Shown here piece after piece: positions 24,444 through 33,223 of a stretch of 64,000 nucleotides of DNA. Under the pieces are notes generated by a model, which was not told the DNA's origin, ran no database searches, and saw nothing but the letters and a program-made list of their open reading frames with translations. Position numbers and translations under genes: made by a program. The stretch comes from Microbacterium candidum (GTDB taxonomy: Bacteria; Actinomycetota; Actinomycetes; Actinomycetales; Microbacteriaceae): assembly GCF_030315975.1 (NCBI RefSeq), contig NZ_JASXSZ010000001.1, positions 186,001-250,000 of the forward strand, in the 5' to 3' direction. Within the stretch, counting starts at the first letter, position 1. Every line of letters begins with the position of its first letter.

Positions 24444-25547
24444 TCACTTGCCCCAGCAGGTGCTGGAGGCCTGGGCGGAGGTCAGGCTGTCGAGGCCGGC
24501 CATCTGCTGGTCGGTCACGAGCTGCTGTCCGGTGCTGAAGAAGTTCAGGCCTTCCGTGGTCTGCGGCTTCGCCCCGCCGCGGGCGATCTTGGCGATGGCC
24601 TCCATGCCGAGCGACGCCATCTTGGACGGGTACTGCTGGGAGGTGGCGCCGATGACGCCGTCCTTCACGTAGCCGACGCCCGTGCATCCGCCGTCGATCG
24701 AGACGATGATGACGTCCTTCTCCTTGCCGGCCGCCTTCAGCGCCTGGTACGCGCCGTAGGCCGCGGGCTCGTTGATCGTGTAGACGACGTTGATGTCGGG
24801 GTTCTTCGACAGGAGGGTCTCCATCGCCGAGCGCCCGCCGTCCTCGGCGCCCTGGGTGGGCTGGTGGCCGACGACCTGGTAGTCGCCGCCCTTGCCGCCC
24901 GTGTAGGTGCCGGTCGGAGCCTCCGAGCCGTTCTTGCTCTTGTCCGGGACCGTGATGCCCAGGCCCTTCAGGAAGCCCTGGTCGCGGTTCGTGTCGACCG
25001 AGACGATCTGGTCGGAGAACAGGTCGAGCATCGCGATGGTCGCCTTCTTGCCGTCGAGCTTCGCGGCGGTCCACTTGCCGATGAGCTCGCCGGCGGCGAA
25101 GTTGTCGGTCGCGAAGGTGATGTCGACGGTGTCGGGGGGCGTCGGCACCGTGTCGAGCGCGATGACATACAGACCGGCCTTGCGGGCCTTCGCGATCTCG
25201 TTGTTGACCGCATCGCCGTTGGGGGTGATCAGGATGCCCTTGTCTCCGCGCGAGATCGCATTCTCGATGGCCTGGATCTGGCTGTCGGTGTCACCGTCCT
25301 TCTTGCCCGCGGCGAGGGTGAGCGAGACGTTGGCGGACTGCGCGTCCTTCTTGGCCGCGTCCTCCATCGAGACGAAGTAGGGATTGCTGGTCGTCTTGAC
25401 GATGAGCGTCACGCCGACCTTGTCGTTGGCGCCGGCGGTGGAGGCGCCGCTCGCGCCGCCGGAACAGGCGGCGAGGGAGAGAGCCGCGACAGCGGCGAGG
25501 GAGGTGGCCGCGATCAGCTTCGTGCGGCGAGTCATCCGGAGGGGCAT
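24444..25547 (-). CDS. frcB: Sugar ABC transporter substrate-binding lipoprotein (FrcB-type)
   Basis: The high-affinity receptor of the importer, 367 residues, anchored outside the membrane. Residues 1-28 are a lipoprotein signal with lipobox LAAC (Cys28), followed by a Gly/Ala/Ser linker and a periplasmic-binding-protein-like type I fold (VGVTLIVKTTSNPYFVSMED, LITPNGDAVNNEIAKA, VVYTINEPAAYGAY, IIVSIDGGCTGVGYV). It is the first gene of the operon; the LacI-type operator lies upstream, and a hairpin follows. Confidence 0.93.
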   Translation of the reverse strand: MPLRMTRRTKLIAATSLAAVAALSLAACSGGASGASTAGANDKVGVTLIVKTTSNPYFVSMEDAAKKDAQSANVSLTLAAGKKDGDTDSQIQAIENAISRGDKGILITPNGDAVNNEIAKARKAGLYVIALDTVPTPPDTVDITFATDNFAAGELIGKWTAAKLDGKKATIAMLDLFSDQIVSVDTNRDQGFLKGLGITVPDKSKNGSEAPTGTYTGGKGGDYQVVGHQPTQGAEDGGRSAMETLLSKNPDINVVYTINEPAAYGAYQALKAAGKEKDVIIVSIDGGCTGVGYVKDGVIGATSQQYPSKMASLGMEAIAKIARGGAKPQTTEGLNFFSTGQQLVTDQQMAGLDSLTSAQASSTCWGK

Positions 25548-25572
25548 CTTTGCTGTCCTTTGCTGGTGGGTG

Positions 25573-25596
25573 CTGACACCCTGACAACGGTGTCAG
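25573..25596. promoter_or_regulatory. LacI-type operator between frcB and lacI
   Basis: CTGACAACGGTGTCAG (25581-25596) fits the LacI-family pattern TGACAA-CG-TTGTCA closely, with the central CG in place. A further CTGACACC half-site (25573-25580) pairs with the same right arm at 8-base spacing. It is centred in the 111-bp divergent region, where the LacI protein encoded at 25659 would block both promoters in the absence of sugar. Confidence 0.8.
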
Positions 25597-25658
25597 ATGT
25601 ATGTTTATCCCATCCGTCTGGGCCGCGCAAGAGCTGAGCGAGAAATACGACATCCTTC

Positions 25659-26693
25659 ATGACATCGTTATCAACGAACCGGCCGCCCCGTGTGACGATC
25701 CGTGAGGTCGCGCACCGCGCGGGCGTCGGGATCAAGACGGTGTCACGCGTCGTGAACAACGAGCCCAATGTCGCGCCGGCCACGGCGGCGCGCGTGCGGG
25801 CCGCGATCGACGAGCTCAAGTGGGAACCGGATGCGCACGCGTCGAACCTCCGCCGCACGACGACGCGGACGAAGTCCGTCGGGCTCCTGCTCGGCAGCGT
25901 GGCCAACCCGTTCTCGGCGACCATCCACCGCGCGATCGAGGACATCGCCATCCATCGCGACGTCGCCGTCTTCGCCTCCAGCCTCGACGATGAGCCCGAG
26001 CGTGAGATCGCGGCCGTCGAGGCGTTCGTGCGGCGCAAGGTCGACGGACTGATCCTCACGTGCGCGGCGCACAGCCAGGCGTACCTCACCGAGCTCGTCC
26101 CGCCCGAGATGCCCGTCGTGTTCATCGACCGCGAGCCCGCGGACTTCGCGGCCGACACCGTCCACTCCGACAACGTCGGCGGCGCCGAGCTCGCGACGCG
26201 ACACCTCCTCGGCTTCGGCCACCGCCGGCTCGCGCTGCTCATCGACCGCCGCGAGATCTGGACCGCCCGCGAGCGCGAGCGCGGCTTCCTCGCGGCGCTC
26301 GCCGAGTTCGGCGTCTCCGCGGACACCGCGACGATCGTCGCGGATCTCTCGGATCAGGATGCGGCGGAGCGCGCGGTGACGACGCTCCTCAGCGTGCCGG
26401 ACGCACCGACCGCGATCGTGAGCGGCCAGAACCTCATCACGGTCGGGGCGGTGCACGCGCTCCGGCGGCTCGGACGGCACCACGACGTCGCCCTCGTGGG
26501 GTTCGACGACGTCGAGCTCGCCGATCTGCTCGAGCCCGGGCTCACCGTCGTCGCCCAGCGACCGCAGGAGATGGGCCGGGTGGCGGCTGATCGCCTCTTC
26601 GCGTCGCTCGACACCGGCCATCGCCTGCCGCCCGCCGCGAAGGTCATCCCGGTCGACCTGATCCCGCGGGGCTCCGGGGAGATCAGGCCCTGA
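25659..26693 (+). CDS. LacI-family repressor, probable regulator of the fructan operon
   Basis: A 344-residue DNA-binding repressor with the N-terminal LacI helix-turn-helix (VTIREVAHRAGVGIKTVSRV, about residues 12-31, and hinge helix near 60) and a sugar-binding type I fold with VGLLLGSVANPFSATIHRAI, VVFIDREP and the C-terminal VALVGFDDVELADLLEPGLT. It diverges from frcB, and a LacI-type operator lies between. The inducer is probably fructose or a phosphorylated derivative, by context. Confidence 0.92.
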   Translation: MTSLSTNRPPRVTIREVAHRAGVGIKTVSRVVNNEPNVAPATAARVRAAIDELKWEPDAHASNLRRTTTRTKSVGLLLGSVANPFSATIHRAIEDIAIHRDVAVFASSLDDEPEREIAAVEAFVRRKVDGLILTCAAHSQAYLTELVPPEMPVVFIDREPADFAADTVHSDNVGGAELATRHLLGFGHRRLALLIDRREIWTARERERGFLAALAEFGVSADTATIVADLSDQDAAERAVTTLLSVPDAPTAIVSGQNLITVGAVHALRRLGRHHDVALVGFDDVELADLLEPGLTVVAQRPQEMGRVAADRLFASLDTGHRLPPAAKVIPVDLIPRGSGEIRP

Positions 26694-26714
26694 CGGTCGC
26701 CGGCGCCGTCTCCA

Positions 26715-27581
26715 TCAGGAGGACGTTTCGTCGATCGCCGCATCCAGCGCCGCGTGCATGACCGCACGATCCGGGTCGAGACCCGTCCACAGCCGCACGT
26801 TGACGGCCGCCTGATTCACGAGCATCGCGCGACCGTCGAGCGTCTCGGCGCCGCGCTCGCGCGCCTCCCGCAGGAAGGACGTGTCGGGGGGATTCGGGAT
26901 GACGTCGCACACCAGCATCCCGGCGGTGATCGTCTCCGGGACGACAGCCACGCGCGATCCGTCCGCGGGGACGAGCCCGATCGAGGTGGCGTTGACGACG
27001 ACCTCGGTGCCGGCATCCACCGCGTACGCGCCCTGCCACGCGCGCGCCGCGGCTTCTGTCGACGTATGCTCGCGCACGACGCGGGCCACCTCCTCCGCGC
27101 GATCCAGTGTGCGGTTCACGACCGTCACGGATGCGGCGCCCGCGAGCGCGATCTCGACGCAGATGGCGCGCGCGGCTCCGCCCGCCCCGAGAACCGTGAA
27201 CCGCCGCCCGCGCGGGTCGACGCGCTCCCGCAGGGCCTCGACGAAGCCCTGGCCGTCGGTGTTGTGCCCGGTGAGACCATCGGGTCCTGACACGACGCAG
27301 TTGACCGCGCCGATGAGCTCTGCCGACGGCGCGAGCCGGTCGAGCAGAGGGATGACGGTCTGCTTGTGCGGGAGGGAGAGGTTGAAGCCGATCCACCCCA
27401 TCGCGCCGGCGCCGCGGACGGCCGCCTCGAGCGCACCGGGCGGCACGTCGCAGTTGACGTAGCGAGCGAGCATGCCGTGATGGGCATACGCCGCCTCGAC
27501 CATCGCACCGGTCGGATTGTCGCCGGCCGGCGACGAGAACGACCCGGTCAGAGCGGGCATCAGCGGGGTGGGCTCGGGCAT
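26715..27581 (-). CDS. Shikimate/quinate dehydrogenase-like protein (AroE family)
   Basis: An NAD(P)-dependent dehydrogenase of 288 residues. The substrate-binding part contains WIGFNLSLPHKQTVI with the catalytic Lys, AELIGAVNCV and GHNTDGQGFVEAL with the catalytic Asp; the cofactor part has VLGAGGAARAI, and near the C-terminus MLVNQAAVNVRLWTG replaces the canonical LLxQG segment. Its place behind a GMC oxidoreductase and divergent from a LacI regulator suggests a catabolic paralogue for a shikimate- or quinate-like polyol rather than the biosynthetic AroE. Confidence 0.85.
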   Translation of the reverse strand: MPEPTPLMPALTGSFSSPAGDNPTGAMVEAAYAHHGMLARYVNCDVPPGALEAAVRGAGAMGWIGFNLSLPHKQTVIPLLDRLAPSAELIGAVNCVVSGPDGLTGHNTDGQGFVEALRERVDPRGRRFTVLGAGGAARAICVEIALAGAASVTVVNRTLDRAEEVARVVREHTSTEAAARAWQGAYAVDAGTEVVVNATSIGLVPADGSRVAVVPETITAGMLVCDVIPNPPDTSFLREARERGAETLDGRAMLVNQAAVNVRLWTGLDPDRAVMHAALDAAIDETSS

Positions 27582-27593
27582 GTCGGAGCTCCT

Positions 27594-29087
27594 TCAGGCG
27601 GCGAGGTCGGATTCGGCGACGACGCGCAGCGCCTGCGCTGCGATCGTCAGGGCGGGGTTCATCGCGGCGCTCGACGGGAAGAACCCCGCGTCCACGATCC
27701 ACAGGTTCGGGATGTCGTGGGCGCGGCACCATCCGTCGACCACCGAGGTCGCGGGGTCGTCGCCCGCCACCGTCGTTCCGCACATGTGGCTGTTCATCTC
27801 GATCCCGAACCACTGCGTGCCGATGATCTGATAGCCGACGCTGTGGAGCAGCCTCTTCGCGTTCCGCATCAGGCGACGGTGCGTCGTCACCCCGAGGGCG
27901 CGCCGATGCGTGACGATGCGGCCGCTCGCATCGACGAGCACGCGATTGTCCGGGGACGGCAGATCCTCGGCCATCACGAGCCATTCGACGCTGCGCCGGG
28001 AGAACTGCTCGAGAGCGGCGGTCGGCGCGAGCGGGACCTCGAGCTTCATCATCGAGCCGCGCACCTTGCCGACGAGCTGCATGACGCCCGCCGCATCCTC
28101 GTCGTGGTACCAGTCGTTGACCGACAGCGTCTTCTGGAAGATGACGTCGCTGCGCCGGCGCACGTCGAACGCCGCGATGTGCGCGTTGTTGTGCATCATG
28201 TAGTTCCGTCCGACGCGGCCGGAGGCGTTGGCGAGCCCGTTCGGATTCTTCTCGTCGGCGGACCGCAGCAGAAGAGCGGCCGAGTTGACAGCGCCGGCGG
28301 AGACGACGAAGCGGGATGCGGAGATCCGCACCTCCCCATCGGGGCCACTGCCGACGGCCGCGACCACGGTCCGGCCGGCGGCATCCGTCTCGAGGCGATC
28401 GATGCGCACGCCGGTGAGCAGTCGCAGGTTCCCGGTGGCGAGCCCGGGGTCGACGGCGCACGTCTCGGCGTCGCTCTTCGCGCCCAGGAGGCACGGGAAC
28501 CCGTCGCATGTCCCGCAGCGGATGCACAGCCCGCCCGGGCGAAGGTCGACGCCCATCGCGTTGGCTGCCGGTGATACGCCCTGCCCGCGGAGCCGGTCCG
28601 CGAGATCGGCGATGTACGGCTCGTGCTCGAGCGCCGGGAACGGATACGGCGAGCTGCGCCACGGCTCCGTCGGGTCCTGCCCCGTGGTGCCGTGCACGCG
28701 GAACAGCTCCTCGGCCTGCGCGTAGTACGGCTCGAGGTCCGCGTACGTGAACGGCCATGCCGGCGAGAGACCGTTGGCATGCTCGGTCGCGGTGAAGTCG
28801 CTCTCGCGGAATCTCGGCAGACTCGCGCCGTAGACCTTCGTGCTGCCGCCGACGACGTAGTGCACGCCGGGCCTGTAGGCATGACCGCGCTCGTCGAGCC
28901 ATGTCTCGTCGGGCTTGTAACGGCGGTCCCGGAACACCGCTTCGGGCGACCAGTTCTGCGGCTCTCGCCGGATGCGCTCACCGCGCTCGACGAGCAGCAC
29001 GTCGATGCCCCGACGCGCCAGCGCGAGGGCCGTGACACCGCCGCCCATGCCGGAGCCGATGACGACGACGTCGGCGGTGATGGCCAT
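27594..29087 (-). CDS. GMC-family FAD-dependent oxidoreductase
   Basis: A 497-residue flavoprotein that should oxidise an alcohol or sugar hydroxyl. The ADP-binding fold begins at residue 5 (VVVIGSGMGGGVTALALARRG), GGSTKVYGASLPRFRESDF follows, and the C-terminal substrate part ends with IVDAGFFPSSAAMNPALTI. A Cys-rich stretch (CIRCGTCDGFPC) near residue 170 is common in the gluconate/glucoside 3-dehydrogenase-like branch. It lacks a Tat signal. Probably co-transcribed with the AroE-like gene, 12 bp downstream, and regulated by the divergent LacI protein. Confidence 0.88.
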   Translation of the reverse strand: MAITADVVVIGSGMGGGVTALALARRGIDVLLVERGERIRREPQNWSPEAVFRDRRYKPDETWLDERGHAYRPGVHYVVGGSTKVYGASLPRFRESDFTATEHANGLSPAWPFTYADLEPYYAQAEELFRVHGTTGQDPTEPWRSSPYPFPALEHEPYIADLADRLRGQGVSPAANAMGVDLRPGGLCIRCGTCDGFPCLLGAKSDAETCAVDPGLATGNLRLLTGVRIDRLETDAAGRTVVAAVGSGPDGEVRISASRFVVSAGAVNSAALLLRSADEKNPNGLANASGRVGRNYMMHNNAHIAAFDVRRRSDVIFQKTLSVNDWYHDEDAAGVMQLVGKVRGSMMKLEVPLAPTAALEQFSRRSVEWLVMAEDLPSPDNRVLVDASGRIVTHRRALGVTTHRRLMRNAKRLLHSVGYQIIGTQWFGIEMNSHMCGTTVAGDDPATSVVDGWCRAHDIPNLWIVDAGFFPSSAAMNPALTIAAQALRVVAESDLAA

Positions 29088-29100
29088 GCCCGTCCTCTCC

Positions 29101-29162
29101 TTCGTTGTGTAACGAATGAATCGTGCGGCTAGGACTGCCGATTTCTCAACGGAATCGGCAGT
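29101..29162. promoter_or_regulatory. Two inverted repeats in the GMC/LacI divergent promoter
   Basis: TTCGTT-GTGT-AACGAA (29101-29116) has 6-bp perfect arms, and a 12-bp-arm repeat (29134-29145 and 29151-29162, one mismatch, 5-base spacer, core ACTGCCGAT) follows 17 bp away. Both lie between the oxidoreductase and the LacI-type gene. One is probably the operator of that regulator. Neither has the usual central CG of LacI operators, so I cannot say which. Confidence 0.6.
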
Positions 29163-29205
29163 ATCTGTAGTGTGAATGGTTAACTGTTGGAGGGATGGTG
29201 CAGCG

Positions 29206-30282
29206 ATGGGCAGACCCGCATCGGATGCCTCGCTCCTGTCGATCGCCCGGGCACTCGGGCTCTCGACAGCCACGGTCTCCAACGCCTTCAACCGGCCCGA
29301 ACGGGTCGGTGCCGAGACGCTCGCGCGCATCCACGCCGAAGCGGACCGGATCGGCTACGGCGGACCGGACCCCGCCGCGCGTCAGCTGCGGCGCGGGCGC
29401 GCCGACGCGATCGGGCTCGTCCTGACCGACGAACTTCCGTTCGCCTTCGAGGACCACGCGGCCGTGGGATTCCTCGCGGGCGTCGCCCAGACGTGCGAGG
29501 AGAGCGGCCGCAGCCTCGTGATGCTGCCGTCCGGCCCGTCCGGCGCCCCGCCGCTCGGAACCGTGGCGATCGACGGCGTGATCGTCTATTCGGTCGCCGA
29601 TCACGACCCCGTGCTCGCCGCGGCGAAGGGGCGCCGCATCCCGATCGTCGTCGTCGATCAGCCGCACGCCGATCCCGCGTGGGACTGGGTCGGGATCGAC
29701 CATGTGTCAGCGGGTCGCGCGGCGGCCGAACACCTCGCGCGCCTCGGCCACCGGTCGGTCGGCCTCGTGACCCCGCGGCTGGGCCGCACTCGCCGGAACG
29801 GCCCCTGGCCCGGCGATGAGGAGCCCGCCTACGCCGTGCTGCGCGATCGGATCGCCGGCTTCCGATCGGTCTTCGCCGATCTCGGGGTCGTGCACCTTCC
29901 GATCGAGGAGCGGACCGTCTCGAGCGAGCAGGCGGGCGCCGCCGGGTTCGAGGCGCTGATGTCACGGCATCCCGACCTCACCGCCGTGTTCTGCCTGTCG
30001 GACGAGCTCGCGCTCGGAGCCCTGGCCCGGGCCACGGACCTCGGGATGGCCGTGCCCGGACGCGTGAGCATCGTCGGCGTCGACGATATCGAGCGCTCCG
30101 AGGCCGCGGGCCTCACCACGATCGAGCAGCCGCTGCAGGCGAAGGGCGCCGTCGCGGGACGCCTCCTCATGAGCCGCATCGACGAGCGGCTCGCGGGCGG
30201 GCGCCAGGGACCGGCGGTCGCGCGCACCCTTCCGACGACCCTGCACGTGCGGTCGACCAGCGCCCCGCCGAACTTCCGCTGA
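29206..30282 (+). CDS. LacI-family transcriptional regulator
   Basis: A 358-residue regulator with the helix-turn-helix ASLLSIARALGLSTATVSNA at about residues 5-24 and a type I periplasmic-binding-protein-like sensor domain (AIGLVLTDELPFAFEDHAAV, VIVYSVADHDPVL, VSIVGVDDIERSEAAGLTTI). The ATG at 29206 follows GGAGGGA. Divergent from the GMC oxidoreductase and AroE-like genes, which are its likely targets. Ligand unknown. Confidence 0.9.
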   Translation: MGRPASDASLLSIARALGLSTATVSNAFNRPERVGAETLARIHAEADRIGYGGPDPAARQLRRGRADAIGLVLTDELPFAFEDHAAVGFLAGVAQTCEESGRSLVMLPSGPSGAPPLGTVAIDGVIVYSVADHDPVLAAAKGRRIPIVVVDQPHADPAWDWVGIDHVSAGRAAAEHLARLGHRSVGLVTPRLGRTRRNGPWPGDEEPAYAVLRDRIAGFRSVFADLGVVHLPIEERTVSSEQAGAAGFEALMSRHPDLTAVFCLSDELALGALARATDLGMAVPGRVSIVGVDDIERSEAAGLTTIEQPLQAKGAVAGRLLMSRIDERLAGGRQGPAVARTLPTTLHVRSTSAPPNFR

Positions 30283-30291
30283 CCGGACGCC

Positions 30292-30924
30292 TCAGCTCGG
30301 AACGTCGACGATCACGTCCGCCGTGTGGCGGCGGGCGCGGATGCGGGCGGCGTTCGGCTCGTCGACGGTCGCCACCCACGCCTCGGCATCCGCCCGCGAC
30401 TTCCCGAACTCGACGTGCCGGTCGACAAGCCGCGCACGGCGGACATCGTCCGGGACGTCGGCGTACCAGACCTCGACCGCGACCTCGCGCACGAGCGACC
30501 ACGGCTCGGCGTCGTCGAGCAGGTAGTTGCCCTCGGTGACGATGAGCGCGGGACCGGACGGGATGACGCGGTCTGCCGCGATCGGCTGCTCGAGGGTCCG
30601 CTCGAACCCCGGCACGTAGACCGGGTGGGAGGCCTCCGCGATGACCCGGCGGAGGGTGGCGAGGTACCCCCATCCGTCGAACGTCTCGATCGCGCCCTTC
30701 CGCGCGCGGAGGCCCAGCTCGTCCAGGCTGCGGTCGCCGAGGTGGAAGCCGTCCATCGGCAGCCAGGCGACGGGCACCCCGCGTGCCCGCAGCGCGTCGA
30801 TGAGCCCGAGGGCGACCGTTGTCTTGCCGGCCCCTGGCTCGCCCACGATTCCGAGGACGACCCGATCGCCCCGAGACGCGAGGGCGGCGGCACGATCGAC
30901 GAGGGCGGGGTCGACATCAGGCAC
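30292..30924 (-). CDS. P-loop nucleoside/sugar kinase family protein
   Basis: A 210-residue cytosolic kinase resembling the uridine kinase/pantothenate kinase branch. Walker A is GIVGEPGAGKTTVA near residues 25-38; MDGFHLGDRSLDELGLRARKG is the substrate region typical of the FrcK/YFH7-like nucleoside kinase family, and LVDRHVEFGKSRADAEAW is the lid. Members occur near sugar loci and several are called fructose transport system kinase FrcK. It converges with the LacI gene 9 bp away, so no operon link. Substrate uncertain. Confidence 0.82.
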   Translation of the reverse strand: MPDVDPALVDRAAALASRGDRVVLGIVGEPGAGKTTVALGLIDALRARGVPVAWLPMDGFHLGDRSLDELGLRARKGAIETFDGWGYLATLRRVIAEASHPVYVPGFERTLEQPIAADRVIPSGPALIVTEGNYLLDDAEPWSLVREVAVEVWYADVPDDVRRARLVDRHVEFGKSRADAEAWVATVDEPNAARIRARRHTADVIVDVPS

Positions 30925-31126
30925 GGCGGATCCTTCCGGGAGACCGCGACGGCGTGGGCCGGCCGCGAGAAAGGGATGCCGGTCCCACTGTCATGTCTGC
31001 TCGCCATGCGCCGGCCTTCCCGGAGCGAACGTACCGTGCGGTCGGCGTCGACGCATGTCCCGGGCGGCGGGGACTCCGTCGCAAGGGGGATGTGATCGCG
31101 ACACGCACGCTGGAAGAATCGCCGAC

Positions 31127-32095
31127 ATGACGCTTTCCACCGAGGTCTCCTGGCGGCTCGACGGTATCGAGATGTTCGGCACGATCACGAAGCCGGCCGG
31201 CGACGGGCCGTTCCCCGGAGTCGTGTTCGTCGCCGGCAGCGGCCCGACGGATCGCGACTGGAACTCGCCGCTGCTGCCCGGCACGAACGGCAGCGCGAAG
31301 CTCATCGCCGAGGCGCTCGCACGGGCGGGGTACGCATCCATCCGCTACGACAAGCGCGCCTCGGGTCCGCATGTCATGGAGAACCTGCCGGCGATGATCG
31401 GGCACATCAGCATGCAGTCGCACCTCGACGAGCTCGTCGCCGCGGTCGCGGCCTTCGCCGCCGACGAGGATGTCGACGCGCAGCGGCTCGCGGGCTTCGG
31501 GAACAGCGAGGGATGCCTCCACGTCCTGCACTACGCGACCTCGGAGCAGCCGCATCCCTTCACCGCGCTCGTGCTGACCGGCGCGCCCGGCCGCTCGATC
31601 GGCTCCGTCCTCGTGACGCAGCTGTCGCAGCAGCTCGCGGCGACGCCCGACCTCATGGTGCTCGTGAACGAGGCCGTCGCCCGGTACGCCGCCGGCGAGC
31701 CCGCCGCCCCCGACGAGCGACTCCCGGAGCCGGTGCGCAACGTCTTCCTCGGCTTCGAGACGCCCGCGAACCTCCCCTTCGCGCGTGAGCTGTTCAACGA
31801 GGATGCGGCGGATTCGCTGCCGCGTGTCACCGTGCCGACCCTCGTGCTGATCGGGGGAAAGGACCTCCAGATCGACGTCCATGCCGACGGCGACCCGCTG
31901 CAGGCGGCGGCCGACGGCATGGAGAACGTGGAGTTCACGTTCCCCGCCGATGCGAACCACGTCCTCAAGCACGAGTCGCACACACGCGAGGAGGTGCTCG
32001 CCGGCCTCGGCACGCCCTACAACGACGACACCGCCGAGCTCGACCCGGAGGCGATGGCCGACATCCTGGAGTGGCTCGGCGAGACCCTCGGCTGA
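31127..32095 (+). CDS. Alpha/beta hydrolase family protein
   Basis: A 322-residue hydrolase with VVFVAGSGPTDRDWNSPL as the oxyanion strand, YDKRASGPH, a nucleophile elbow GFGNSEGCLHVL in which Ser lies in GNSEG, and PADANHVLKHES supplying the histidine. A phage-free, signal-free cytoplasmic enzyme. The chosen ATG at 31127 matches the first strand of the fold; a weak GGAAG precedes it at some distance. Substrate unknown. Confidence 0.82.
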   Translation: MTLSTEVSWRLDGIEMFGTITKPAGDGPFPGVVFVAGSGPTDRDWNSPLLPGTNGSAKLIAEALARAGYASIRYDKRASGPHVMENLPAMIGHISMQSHLDELVAAVAAFAADEDVDAQRLAGFGNSEGCLHVLHYATSEQPHPFTALVLTGAPGRSIGSVLVTQLSQQLAATPDLMVLVNEAVARYAAGEPAAPDERLPEPVRNVFLGFETPANLPFARELFNEDAADSLPRVTVPTLVLIGGKDLQIDVHADGDPLQAAADGMENVEFTFPADANHVLKHESHTREEVLAGLGTPYNDDTAELDPEAMADILEWLGETLG

Positions 32096-32120
32096 ACCGA
32101 CCCGGGTAGGCTCGTTGCCC

Positions 32121-32660
32121 ATGGCCGCGGGCGCAACGATCCTCACCTTCGACGTCGAACTCGCGGACGTCGACCACGGCGTCTACGAATCCCTGTCGCT
32201 GCGCGTGGCGCAGCATCCCTCCGAGACGGACGCGTTCATGGTGACGCGCGTGCTGGCGTACCTCCTCGAATACGAGGAGGGCATCGTCTTCAGCGAGGGC
32301 ATCTCCGCGACGAACGAACCGGCGGTGCTCGTGCGCGACCTGACCGGCGCGGTCACGGCCTGGACCGAGGTCGGATCCCCGGATGCGGAGCGCCTCCACT
32401 ACGGCAGCAAACTCGCCGGCCGGGTCGTCGTCTACACGCACCGCGATCCGGTGAAGGTCGCGGCGCAGTGGTCGGGCAAGAAGATCCACAATGCGGACGC
32501 GATCGTGCTGCACAACTTCGATGCCGGATTCGTGGATGCCGCGGCCGCAGCGGTGTCCCGCCGGAACGCACTGACCCTGTCGGTCACCGAGCGCCGCGTG
32601 TACCTCGAGCTGAACGGCACGAGCCTCAGTTCGGACATCCACGACACGCGCATCGCCTGA
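32121..32660 (+). CDS. yaeQ: YaeQ family protein
   Basis: A 179-residue protein of the YaeQ family, whose fold is a variant of the PD-(D/E)XK nuclease core. Diagnostic segments: VELADVDHGVYESLSLRVAQHPSETD, where Asp-His and Tyr are the conserved features, then VLAYLLEYEEGIVFSEGIS and EVGSPDAERLHYGSK. Biochemical role not established. It lies 25 bp after the hydrolase stop on the same strand. Confidence 0.9.
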   Translation: MAAGATILTFDVELADVDHGVYESLSLRVAQHPSETDAFMVTRVLAYLLEYEEGIVFSEGISATNEPAVLVRDLTGAVTAWTEVGSPDAERLHYGSKLAGRVVVYTHRDPVKVAAQWSGKKIHNADAIVLHNFDAGFVDAAAAAVSRRNALTLSVTERRVYLELNGTSLSSDIHDTRIA

Positions 32661-32724
32661 CGACCGGTCGTCGAGCGAGGAGCGCCGGCGACCAGCCGAA
32701 CGCCGCACGCCGATCTCGCCGGTG

Positions 32725-33111
32725 TCAGCCCTCGCTGATCCGGCGCTGCAGGAGGATGCGCTGCCAGCCGTCGGGCACGCGGTCGGCGGGACCGGGGACG
32801 GTCTGATCGTCGGGGTGATGCTCCGGAGGCGGCAGCGGGATGCCGATGACTTCCGCGTCATCGAGGTAGTCCCAATACCACTGCTCGCCAGGCTCGAAGC
32901 TGCGGATGTAGCGGTGCCCCGTCGCGGCGAAGTGCGCGCGGGCGTGCCGTTCGAGGGAGTCGTCGCAGCATCCGACGTGCCCGCACTCGACGCAGCGGCG
33001 CAAGTGCACCCACCATCCATCCACGGCCTCGCACTCGAGGCATCCGGTCCCCGACGGGGGCGGAGCGTCCGCGAGATCGAGGGGGATGCGGGGCTCCTCG
33101 TCGACTGTCAT
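32725..33111 (-). CDS. UBP-type zinc-finger protein
   Basis: A 128-residue protein built on one UBP-type zinc finger. The ligand pattern is CLECEAVDGWWVHLRRCVEC, then GHVGCC, and HARAHFAATGHRY, with the WWVHLR segment conserved in bacterial members. The N-terminus is acidic and Pro-rich and the tail contains IGIPLPPPEHHP. In eukaryotes the fold binds free ubiquitin C-termini; bacterial homologues have no assigned role. The ATG at 33111 was chosen; the frame stays open further upstream without family similarity. Confidence 0.85.
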   Translation of the reverse strand: MTVDEEPRIPLDLADAPPPSGTGCLECEAVDGWWVHLRRCVECGHVGCCDDSLERHARAHFAATGHRYIRSFEPGEQWYWDYLDDAEVIGIPLPPPEHHPDDQTVPGPADRVPDGWQRILLQRRISEG

Positions 33112-33223
33112 GGCGCCCACTCTAGGCCCGTCCACACGCGCCGGGCCGACTCCATGGCCCCCACTCTGTCCCGATCCACCGTCACTGGTGTTTGCTGTAG
33201 GTGAGAGGCCTGAGGAGGCAGCC

